Source of the DNA: Actinoplanes couchii
GTDB lineage: Bacteria; Actinomycetota; Actinomycetes; Mycobacteriales; Micromonosporaceae
Assembly: GCF_016862075.1 (NCBI RefSeq)
Contig: NZ_BOMG01000076.1
Span: forward strand, 1 to 64,000
Reading direction: 5' to 3'
DNA length: 64,000 nucleotides
Positions 56,657 through 64,000 of this stretch are shown here, one piece after another (the stretch's first letter is position 1; each line of letters opens with the position of its first letter). The translations under genes and the position numbers were made by a program. The notes below the pieces were generated by a model that saw only the letters and a program-made list of their open reading frames with translations, did not search any database and had not been told where the DNA came from.

Positions 56657-59083
56657 TTGGCCGAGCTCCTCTATCGCCTGGGCCGGTTCTGTGCCCGGCG
56701 CGCCAAGGCCGTCCTGGCGACCTGGCTCGTGGTCCTGGGCCTGACCGTCACCGGCTATTTCGTCGCCGGCGGTGAACTGTCGCCGGTCGTCGACATCCCC
56801 GGCACCGAGACCCAGAAGGTCAGTGACCGTCTCGGCGAGCGGCTGCCGGTCGCGGCCGGCGGCAACGGCAAACTGGTCTTCCACACCGTCGACCAGAAGC
56901 CGCTGACCGACAGCCAGCAGGCCGGCATCACCAACCTGCTGAAGACGACCGCCGACCTCGACGGCATCAGCTCCACCACCGACCCGTTCGCGATCCGCAA
57001 GCAGATCGCCGACCAGAAGGCGCAGGTCGAGGACGGTCTGAAGCAGATCGCCGACGGCCGCAAGCAGATCGCCGAGGGCCAGGGGCAGATCAACGGGGCC
57101 CGGCAGGTCTGGGACACCCTGGACGCGGCCACCAAGGCCGAGGTCGAGGAGAACCAGAAGCTCATCACCGAGAAGACCGCCGAGCTGGAGACCGGCTACG
57201 CCAAGCTGGTCCGCGGTCAGCAGCTGCTCACCATGTCGTCCGGGATCCGCACGGTCTCCGAGGACGGGTCCACCGCGGTGGCCCAGGTGCAGTTCGAACT
57301 GCCGCAGCTCGACATCACCCCGGAGATCAAGGATGGCCTGATCGCCCACGTCAGCGCCGGGGTTCCGGCCGGGGTCAAGGTCGAGTTCTCCAACGAGATC
57401 ACCCAGAACGTGCCGGAGATCCTCGGTGTCGGCGAGGTGGCCGGCCTGGTCATCGCCGCCCTCACGCTGCTGATCATGCTGCGTACCCTGATCGGCGCGG
57501 TCCTTCCGCTGCTCAGCGCCCTGACCGGCGTCGGCATCGGGGTCACCGCCTCGCTCGCGCTCTCCGGCGTCGTCGAGATGCTGTCGATCACCCCGGTGCT
57601 CGGCGTCATGCTCGGCCTGGCGGTCGGCATCGACTACAGCCTGTTCATCCTCAACCGGCACCGGCGGCAGTTGCTCGACGGCGTCGAGTTCGAGGAGTCG
57701 ATCGGGCTGGCCAACGGCACCTCCGGCAACGCGGTCGTCTTCGCCGGATCCACCGTGCTGGTCGCCCTGCTCGCGCTGAACGTCACGGGCATCCCGTTCC
57801 TCGGCCTGATGGGCACGGTCGCCGCGATCTGTGTCGCCGTGGCCGTGGCGATCGCGGTCACCCTGACCCCGGCGCTGCTGGCGCTGATCGGCAAGCGGGT
57901 CCTCAACCGCAAGGCGCAGGCCGCGAAGCCGGCCGCGGTCAAGCCGATGGGCACTCCCCGGGCGGTCATCACCGTGCTGGCGCTGCTCGCGGCCCTGATC
58001 ACGGTGGCGATCCCGGCCGCGTCGATGCGGCTCGGGCTGCCGGACGGCTCGTCCGAGGCCGAGGACTCCAGCCAGTACCAGGCGTTCAAGACGATCGCCG
58101 ACAAGTTCGGTCCCGGCGTCAACGGCTCCCTGGTCGTCGTCGCCGACCTGCCCGAGGCCCGCACCGGCGACGAGCTGCAGGCCGAGCAGGTCCGGATCGG
58201 CAACCTGCTGCTGAACCAGAACCACGTGGCGGCGGTCGCCCCGATCGGCGCGTCGGCCGACAACAAGACCCTCGGTTTCCAGATCATCCCGACCGAGGGG
58301 CCGACCACCTCCGCGACCGAGCAGCTCGTCCACGACCTGCGCGGCCTGTCACCGGTCGCCGGTGGCGTCGTCCTCGGAGTGGCCGGCTCGGCCAGCGGCA
58401 ACATCGACATCTCGGAGAAGCTGGACAACGCGCTGCCCGGTTACCTCGGCCTGGTCATCGGCATCTCGCTGATCATCATGATCCTGGTGTTCCGGTCCAT
58501 CCTGGTGCCGGTCACCGCCACGCTCGGTTTCATCCTGTCGCTGTTCGCCACGTTCGGCGGCATCACGGCGATCTTCCAGTGGGGCTGGATGGGCGCGCTG
58601 TTCGGCATCCACGACCCCGGCCCGGTGCTGAGCTTCCTGCCGACCATCCTGATCGGCATCCTGTTCGGCCTGGCCATGGACTACCAGCTGTTCCTGGTGT
58701 CCGGCATGCGCGAGGCGTACGCCCACGGCGCTCCGGCCCGGCTCGCCGTCCAGCAGGGTGTGCACGCCGGCCGCACGGTGGTGACCGCGGCGGCGATCAT
58801 CATGATCGCGGTCTTCGGCGGCTTCATCTTCTCCAACACGGCGATGATCCGCTCGCTCGGTTTCGGCCTGGCCTTCGGTGTCCTGGTCGACGCCTTCCTG
58901 GTCCGGATGCTGCTGATCCCGGCGGTCATGCACCTGCTCGGCGACAAGGCGTGGTGGATCCCGCGCTGGCTGGACCGCATCCTGCCGAACGTGGACGTGG
59001 AGGGTTCCGCTCTGGAGCGCGCCCACCCGGTCGTCCACCACCGTCAGCCGCACTCCGAACCGGCTGAACCCGCCCTGCACTGA
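56657..59083 (+). CDS. MMPL-family RND-type transporter
   Basis: 808 residues. Two halves each with a transmembrane block. The proton-relay motifs GIDYSLFIL and AMDYQLFLV are intact. A coiled-coil-rich insertion lies in the first extracytoplasmic loop (about 108-190, QVEDGLKQIADGRKQIAEGQ). The C-terminal 30 residues are His/Pro-rich. TTG start with AAGGA eight bases upstream. It probably exports a lipid or drug under control of the TetR protein upstream. It ends in an excellent terminator that overlaps an antisense gene. Confidence 0.92.
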   Translation: MAELLYRLGRFCARRAKAVLATWLVVLGLTVTGYFVAGGELSPVVDIPGTETQKVSDRLGERLPVAAGGNGKLVFHTVDQKPLTDSQQAGITNLLKTTADLDGISSTTDPFAIRKQIADQKAQVEDGLKQIADGRKQIAEGQGQINGARQVWDTLDAATKAEVEENQKLITEKTAELETGYAKLVRGQQLLTMSSGIRTVSEDGSTAVAQVQFELPQLDITPEIKDGLIAHVSAGVPAGVKVEFSNEITQNVPEILGVGEVAGLVIAALTLLIMLRTLIGAVLPLLSALTGVGIGVTASLALSGVVEMLSITPVLGVMLGLAVGIDYSLFILNRHRRQLLDGVEFEESIGLANGTSGNAVVFAGSTVLVALLALNVTGIPFLGLMGTVAAICVAVAVAIAVTLTPALLALIGKRVLNRKAQAAKPAAVKPMGTPRAVITVLALLAALITVAIPAASMRLGLPDGSSEAEDSSQYQAFKTIADKFGPGVNGSLVVVADLPEARTGDELQAEQVRIGNLLLNQNHVAAVAPIGASADNKTLGFQIIPTEGPTTSATEQLVHDLRGLSPVAGGVVLGVAGSASGNIDISEKLDNALPGYLGLVIGISLIIMILVFRSILVPVTATLGFILSLFATFGGITAIFQWGWMGALFGIHDPGPVLSFLPTILIGILFGLAMDYQLFLVSGMREAYAHGAPARLAVQQGVHAGRTVVTAAAIIMIAVFGGFIFSNTAMIRSLGFGLAFGVLVDAFLVRMLLIPAVMHLLGDKAWWIPRWLDRILPNVDVEGSALERAHPVVHHRQPHSEPAEPALH

Positions 59084-59444
59084 TCCCCTCTCCAGAAGCC
59101 CCGCCTCCGGTTCCCACCGAGGGCGGGGCTTCTGCTCGCAGAGTGATCACCAGCGCGATCTCCACCAGCGTGGTGACCACGCCGATCGTTGTCACCGGCA
59201 GTGGGGTCAGCGTCAGATAGGTCGGCAGCCCGAAGAGCCGGGTCAGGATCCAGACGGTGGCCAGGGTCGCCGCGAGGGTCACGGTCAGGCGGTTCTTCCT
59301 CGAGCCGATCGCCATCCCGTACGCGGCGCCGGCCAGCACATGACAGCCGCTCAACAGGGGCCAGGTGTCCGCCTCCTCGAACGCCGCGGCCAGGTGCCCG
59401 GCCTCGGCGGCGAGCACCAGGACGGTGCCGATCCGGGCGCGCAT
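58926..59444 (-). CDS. Small multi-pass membrane protein
   Basis: 172 residues. Four hydrophobic segments occupy residues 1-103. The last 60 residues are Gly/Ala/Arg-rich and overlap the MMPL gene end on the other strand as well as its terminator, so the native C-terminus is probably near residue 105. The ATG overlaps the stop of the multicopper oxidase by one base (TGATG), so it is translated with it. No family recognised. It may assist the oxidase or copper handling. Confidence 0.55.
   Translation of the reverse strand: MRARIGTVLVLAAEAGHLAAAFEEADTWPLLSGCHVLAGAAYGMAIGSRKNRLTVTLAATLATVWILTRLFGLPTYLTLTPLPVTTIGVVTTLVEIALVITLRAEAPPSVGTGGGASGEGISAGRVQPVRSAADGGGRPGGRAPERNPPRPRSAGCGPASAGSTTPCRRAGA
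59094..59133. terminator. Bidirectional terminator after the MMPL gene
   Basis: AGAAGCCCCGCC (59094-59105) and GGCGGGGCTTCT (59122-59133) are a perfect 12-bp stem with a 16-base loop. It follows the MMPL stop by ten bases and lies within the antisense small-protein frame. Confidence 0.85.
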
Positions 59445-60945
59445 CAGATCACCTCGATGTTCGTCATCATCATCATGTCCTCGTGCTCCAGGTTGTGGCA
59501 GTGCATGACGTACCGGCCCCGGTGACCGGCGAACCGGACCGCCAGCAGCACGGTGCCGCCGCGCAGCAGCACGGTGTCCTTCCAGCCGTGGTCCTGCGGG
59601 TCGGGCGGGCCGCCGCTGCGTTCCAGCACCCGGAACTGCCCGAGATGCACATGGATCGGATGCTCCGGATCACCGCTGACCAACCAGTGTTCGGTGGTGC
59701 CGAGACGGGGCGTGGCGTCGGCACGGTCCATCCGGAACGTACGCGCGTTGATCGTCGCCGGAAGCCCGCCCTGACCGGCCAGGAACCGGAAGTTCCGCCG
59801 CTCCGCCGGGTCTCCCGGCTCGTCCAGCGCCGGGACCAGCACCGGCGGCACCTCGGAGTCGTCGGCGACCCGCCCGCCCACGTCGAACCGCATGATCCGC
59901 CCGGTCGGCCCGTCCTTGTCGAAGCCGTTGACCAGCGTGACCGCGGTGCCGGGCGGGTACCGGCCGAAGTCGACGATCACGTCGTACCGCTCGCCCGGCG
60001 CGATCACCAGCTTCGCCAGTTCGATCGGACGGTCCAGCAGCCCGCCGTCACTGCCGATCAGATCGAGGGATACCGGCGGGTCGAAGCCCAGTTCGTAACT
60101 GCGGGCGTTCGACGCGTTCAGGATCCGCAGCCGATGCCGGGCCCCGTCCACCGCGGCCACCGGCCAGGGCGCGCCGTTGACCAGCACCGTGTCCCCGCGT
60201 ACCCCGTCCAGATGCACCGCCCGCACGCCCGGCTGGTGGGCGCCCGCCGCCGGATAGTGGAACGACCCGTCCGCTTCGAACAGCCGGTCCGCGATCATCA
60301 GCGGGATCTCCCGATCACCGCGGGGCAGTGGGAGCCGGTCCTCGATCTCGTCCCGGATCAGATAGAGCCCGGCCAGCCCCCGATAAACTTGCGGCCGGTG
60401 AAATCCATCCGGTGATCGTGGTACCAGAGCAGGGCGGCGCTCTGCTCGTTCGGATACCGGTAGACCCGCTCGCCATGGGCGATACCACCCGGGCCGGCCG
60501 CATGATGACCCTGCTGGTGTACGCCTCTCGGCAGCACCAGATCGGTCGGATAACCGTCCTCCTCCGGCGGGAGCACACCCCCGTGCAGGTGTACGACGGT
60601 CGGCACGTCCAGTTCGTTGACGTGCCGCACCGCCACCGGCCTGTTCCGGCGCGCCTCGATGGTGGGGCCCGGAAAGATCCCGTCGTAACCGAGGATCCGG
60701 GTGGGCCGCCCCGGAATGATCTCCACGTCCGCCTCGGCCTGCCGGATCTCGTACCGATCCACGCCGTCTTCGATAGTCGGCCGCAGCACCGGCGGGATCG
60801 GCAGCGCGACCCGGAACTTCGGCACCGCCGGACTGCGATGCCGCAGGTCGGCGGCCAGCCTTAGCCCGACCGCACCGCCCGTCGCCAGCGGCGCGACCAC
60901 CGCCGCACCCCATCGCAGCAGCCGTCGCCGCGAGATGCCGTCCAT
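59444..60945 (-). pseudogene. Multicopper oxidase, frameshifted
   Basis: A complete multicopper oxidase in two frames. The first part (60945 to about 60390) has a twin-arginine signal (SRRRLLRWGAAVVAPL) and copper motifs HLHGG and WYHDHRMD, then stops early with FIGGWPGSI. The second part, in the next frame, reads YRGLAGLYLIRDE onward to the end and carries HPIHVHLGQF and HCHNLEHEDMMMM. One base is missing in CGCAAGTTTATCGG (minus strand, near 60388): restoring a G gives GRKVYRGLAGLYL, the family sequence. All ten histidine and cysteine copper ligands are otherwise present. Either a real frameshift or a sequencing error. Its stop overlaps the small membrane gene. Confidence 0.88.
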
Positions 60946-61156
60946 CGAGCCTCCTCAACGAAGCCTCGCCACCCGGCCCGGCTTCCGGGGGCGATGAGAC
61001 CCGAACGCTACGAATCGATGCCGCCGTCCCGCGTCGTCCTCTGACTGTCAACCACACCTGCGCCGAACGGAGTACGACCACCGCCCGGCGATGCATGCCG
61101 ACCGTGATCCGGGGGTAGGCAGCCGTGGGCTTTACACGACTCTCGGGAGGCTCCGA

Positions 61157-61870
61157 ATGACCAGGGTGACGGGTGTGCTGGTGGCCGCCGTGCTGATGGC
61201 CGGGACGGCCGGGTGCGGGCTGCCCAAGGACGCCGGCACCACCCTCGACGACGTGCGCGGGGGAGTGCTCCGGGTCGGTGTCACCGAGAACCCGCCGTGG
61301 ACCGACGTCCCCGACGAGGGGCCGCCGACCGGGGCCGAGATCGTGCTGGTGCAGCGGCTCGCCGAGCAGCTGGACACCACCGTCGAGTGGTACCCCGGGC
61401 CGGAGTCGGAACTGATGGCCGCCGTCAAGGACCGGGTGCTGGACCTGGTCGTCGGCGGCCTGGACGCGGACGCCCCGTGGACCGACGAGGCCTCGCTGAC
61501 CAGTCCGTTCGTCACCATGAAGACGCTTGTCGCCGGACCGCCGGGCGTCGCCGTACCGGACGATCTCGCCGGTGTGCAGGTGGCCGTGCGCGCCGGGACC
61601 GCCGACGTCGCCGCGCTCGCCGCCGAGGACGCCACAGTGGTGGCGGTCCCCGAGATCACCGGGCGTGAGACCATGCCGGTCGTGGTCGGCGAGTGGCGTC
61701 TCGACGAACTGGACCTCGGGGACGCCGACCACGAAATCGGCTCCCACGACCACGTGTGGGCGCTGCCGCCCGGCGAGAACGGCTGGCAGGCCGAGGTCGA
61801 ACGGTTCCTGCTCGCCCAGTCGCACACCGGGGTCGAGGACCTGCTGGTCGCCGCGGAGCGTGCGTCATGA
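61157..61870 (+). CDS. ABC-type solute-binding lipoprotein (SBP_bac_3)
   Basis: 237 residues. The lipobox MAGTAGCGLP fixes Cys20. LRVGVTENPPWTDV, GAEIVLVQRLAEQLDTTVEW and MAAVKDRVLDLVVGGLDA follow the family. It is unlinked to permease genes and instead overlaps (ATGA) a cation diffusion facilitator. GGGAGG precedes the ATG. Ligand unknown; amino acid or metal chelate are possibilities. Confidence 0.85.
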   Translation: MTRVTGVLVAAVLMAGTAGCGLPKDAGTTLDDVRGGVLRVGVTENPPWTDVPDEGPPTGAEIVLVQRLAEQLDTTVEWYPGPESELMAAVKDRVLDLVVGGLDADAPWTDEASLTSPFVTMKTLVAGPPGVAVPDDLAGVQVAVRAGTADVAALAAEDATVVAVPEITGRETMPVVVGEWRLDELDLGDADHEIGSHDHVWALPPGENGWQAEVERFLLAQSHTGVEDLLVAAERAS

Positions 61871-62817
61871 AGGTCTACCAGCGGTTCGAACTGCCGCCGG
61901 ACATGGCGCGCCTGCACGCCCGGGCGGTCCGCCTCGAGTGGTGGACGATCGTGTTCTTCCTGGTCGCGATCGGGATGCTCGCCGCCACCCTCGGTCAGTC
62001 GCAGGCCATGAAGGCCGCCTGGATCGAGGACATGCTGGGTCTGGTCCCACCCGCCGCGTTCCTGGTGGCGGCCCGTTTCCGCAATCGACAACCCAATTCC
62101 CGGTTTCCGTACGGCTACCATCGCAGCGTCAGCATCGCCTTCCTGACCGGATCGGTGGCCCTGCTGGGCCTCGGTGGTTACGTGGTCTACGACTCGCTGG
62201 TCCGGCTCGCCCTGCGCGAACGCCCGCCGATCGGCATGATCGAACTCTTCGGCCAGCGCTTCTGGCTGGGCTGGCTGATGATCGCCGTGCTGCTCGCCAC
62301 CATGGTCCCGGCGATCCTGCTGGGCCGGGTCAAGCAGCGCATCGCCCGCGACCTGCACGACAAGGTCCTCTTCGCCGACGCCGAGATGAACCGTGCCGAC
62401 TGGCTCACCGCCGGAGCCGCCGTCCTGGGCATCCTCGGCATCGCGGCCGGCCTGTGGTGGGCCGACGCGGTGGCCGCCCTGATCATCGGCGGCGACATCG
62501 TGCGCGACGGCGTACGCACCACCCGCTCCGCGGTCTCCGACCTGATGGACGAGACCCCCTACCTGGTCGACGGGGCCGGCCCGCACCCCCTGCCCGGCCG
62601 GCTGCACGCCGCGATCCTCGACCAGGACTGGGTGGCCGACGCCTGGCTACGTCTCCGCGAGGAGGGCCACGTCTTCGTGGGCGAACTCCTGTTCGTCCCC
62701 ACCCCCGACGCGGGCCCCCTGCCCGAACGAGTAGAGGCCCTGACCAGATTCGCCAAGGACTTCGACTGGCGAATCCACGACTTGGCAGTGTCCCCGGTAA
62801 CCCGAATCGACACCTGA
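61867..62817 (+). CDS. Cation diffusion facilitator family transporter
   Basis: 316 residues, six membrane helices. IEDML near residue 53 (helix 2) and NRADWLTAGAAVLGI with WWADAVAALIIG (helix 5) correspond to the metal site of CDF proteins, but with Glu/Asn in place of the usual His or Asp. The cytoplasmic C-terminal domain (GHVFVGELLFVPT) is conserved. Substrate metal is uncertain. Overlaps the lipoprotein gene by four bases. Confidence 0.82.
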   Translation: MKVYQRFELPPDMARLHARAVRLEWWTIVFFLVAIGMLAATLGQSQAMKAAWIEDMLGLVPPAAFLVAARFRNRQPNSRFPYGYHRSVSIAFLTGSVALLGLGGYVVYDSLVRLALRERPPIGMIELFGQRFWLGWLMIAVLLATMVPAILLGRVKQRIARDLHDKVLFADAEMNRADWLTAGAAVLGILGIAAGLWWADAVAALIIGGDIVRDGVRTTRSAVSDLMDETPYLVDGAGPHPLPGRLHAAILDQDWVADAWLRLREEGHVFVGELLFVPTPDAGPLPERVEALTRFAKDFDWRIHDLAVSPVTRIDT

Positions 62818-62839
62818 CCCCACTCCCCACCAACATCCC

Positions 62840-63035
62840 GTCACCGACTGGACCGCCTCGATGTCCCATCACCGGGTGGGCCGCGTTGACGTCCGCTCAC
62901 CGGGCGGCGGCCTCAACGTCCCGTTGCCGAGTAGGCCGCGTCGGCGTCCTGTCACCGGGTGGGTCGCGTTGACGTCCGGTCACCGGGTGGGCGGCTTCAA
63001 CGTTCCGTTACCGGGTGGGCGGTCGAGACCATCAG
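62840..63035. repeat. About seven tandem copies of a 28-bp unit
   Basis: Units start at 62840, 62868, 62896 (27 bp), 62923, 62951, 62979 and 63007. Core: GTCACCGGGTGGGYCGCGTT. The last two copies overlap the 3' end of the minus-strand DUF4132-like gene and encode its terminal residues TAHPVTER. Confidence 0.85.
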
Positions 63036-64000
63036 GTCGAGGTCGCGTATTCGTTCGGAGAACACGACCGGAGGCACCTCGCCGAGCGGAACAAGGACAC
63101 CGTCCCGGAGGAAGCCCAAGCCACCGACGATGACCTCGCCCATGCCGAAGTAGCCGTGGAACGCGCAGGTCAAGACCGCGACCAGCCCACCGATCGGCAA
63201 CGTGACCTGATATTCGTCGTGCCGGCTGTGGAGTCGCCAGCCCCGGCCGGACAACAACTGACCGGCGACCCTGCCGTCGACCGCCCGCCCGTCGAACCGA
63301 GCCGACACCGTGGCCCGCCGCTCATCGGCGGCCGGCACATAGATCTCCCGGAAGACCTGCCGGACCGGCTGCTCCCGCCCGCGCCGCACGATCTCGGCCT
63401 GCCATGCCGTGAGCGTGCCCGCCTCGTGCAACTCGACCGGATGCACCGCCGTCACCGAACCGCTCCGATCGACCTCGTCGAGCCCTCCGACAAGCCCGGT
63501 GACGTCCCGCCACAACAGACCCGGAAGCAGCGCCGCCGCGGCAGGCAGGGACAGCAGCCGCTCCAGTTCATCAGGCGCCAGGCTCCCACCGGTGGCGACG
63601 AGCCGTTCGATCAGCCCGGCCCGCATCCGCCGACATTGGTCACGAAGCTGCTCCTGATACTCCCGCATCTGCTTGTAGGCAGGATCGGCCCGCACCGCCC
63701 CCGGCACCGACTTGAGCCGCCGGCCACCCCGCTCGACCCCCAGCACCGGATCGCCCCCGTCAAACCGAAGCACGATCCGATACTCACCGACCGTGACTTC
63801 ACCAGGCCCCCGCTCAGCCAGGCGAGCCTCACAATCCCACTCCAGCCGATCCGCCCCATCGAACCCGGCCACCTGAGCCAGATGATCCAGAGCAACCGAA
63901 ACAGCCGCAGCGTGCGAGACCCTCCGCCCAGGCCCGAACCGAGCCCCTCGCTTACCCACCTCCCGAATCACCAGATACCGATCAAGCAAACTCTCCCCGG
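62997..64000 (-). CDS. DUF4132/MolR-like protein, 3' part
   Basis: The frame is open to the right edge, so the start is outside the window. The visible 333 residues contain LLPGLLWRDVTGLVGGLDEV, VTAVHPVELHEAGTLTAWQAEIV, QPVRQVFREIYVPAADER and FHGYFGMGEVIVGGLGFL, which match the C-terminal region of DUF4132 proteins. Function unknown. The last ten residues are encoded by a 28-bp repeat unit, so the original C-terminus may differ. Confidence 0.75.
   Translation of the reverse strand, partial: GESLLDRYLVIREVGKRGARFGPGRRVSHAAAVSVALDHLAQVAGFDGADRLEWDCEARLAERGPGEVTVGEYRIVLRFDGGDPVLGVERGGRRLKSVPGAVRADPAYKQMREYQEQLRDQCRRMRAGLIERLVATGGSLAPDELERLLSLPAAAALLPGLLWRDVTGLVGGLDEVDRSGSVTAVHPVELHEAGTLTAWQAEIVRRGREQPVRQVFREIYVPAADERRATVSARFDGRAVDGRVAGQLLSGRGWRLHSRHDEYQVTLPIGGLVAVLTCAFHGYFGMGEVIVGGLGFLRDGVLVPLGEVPPVVFSERIRDLDLMVSTAHPVTER

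Overview
The window is very GC-rich, uses GTG and TTG starts freely, and carries actinobacterial families throughout: a DUF2264 protein, MMPL and TetR, a Ser/Thr kinase with a WD40 ectodomain, LuxR-type two-component regulators, and an ArsR-SRPBCC fusion. It looks like chromosomal DNA of a soil actinomycete, most likely Micromonosporaceae (Actinoplanes-like). The family and genus are inferred from style, not from a marker gene. I see no rRNA, tRNA, CRISPR array, phage or insertion sequence.

Layout. 0.5-9.3 kb holds housekeeping and envelope genes: a GMC oxidoreductase, an OmpA/BON protein coupled to a helix-hairpin-helix membrane protein, a GAP-family transporter, a NarL-type two-component system, a pentapeptide-repeat protein, a MazG-like protein and purU. 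9.3-21.4 kb is rich in regulators: LysR/SDR, then Lrp, Ser/Thr kinase-WD40 and a PatB-like aminotransferase in one direction, a nitroreductase, and MFS/LysR plus a beta-lactamase-fold protein. 21.4-26.2 kb contains a translationally coupled three-gene operon: an unusual CX8CX2C radical SAM protein, an M20 peptidase and an aminoglycoside-phosphotransferase-fold protein. 26.2-40.9 kb is a patchwork of short transcription units separated by minisatellite-like arrays. It includes methyltransferases, HAD phosphatases, MarR and ArsR regulators, a SpoU RNA methyltransferase and an MFS exporter.

40.9-55.6 kb is the most coherent functional block, a carbohydrate-utilization locus. Its left edge carries a decayed rtcB remnant. 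It contains a secreted GH43 enzyme with a ricin-type lectin domain, two paralogous regulators that join a DeoR-type helix-turn-helix to a LacI-type sensor, a heparinase II/III-like lyase, a DUF2264 protein, a complete sugar ABC importer (binding lipoprotein and two permeases, no ATPase), a DUF624 protein, a GH88 unsaturated glucuronyl hydrolase, an IolB-type isomerase and a KduD-type dehydrogenase. Together they suggest uptake of lyase-generated unsaturated uronate oligosaccharides, intracellular release of the unsaturated uronate, and two steps towards 2-keto-3-deoxygluconate. KDG kinase, KDPG aldolase and the ABC ATPase are not in the window.

55.7-64 kb has a small repeat protein, a TetR/MMPL efflux unit with a double operator, a frameshifted multicopper oxidase, a solute-binding-protein/cation-diffusion-facilitator pair and the 3' part of a DUF4132-like gene that runs off the right edge.

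A recurring theme is degenerate tandem repeats. Arrays inside genes have unit lengths divisible by three (27, 30, 21, about 60 bp). Arrays between genes do not (13, 22, 22, 23, 32, 41, 31, 28 bp), and two of them run into the C-terminal codons of neighbouring genes.
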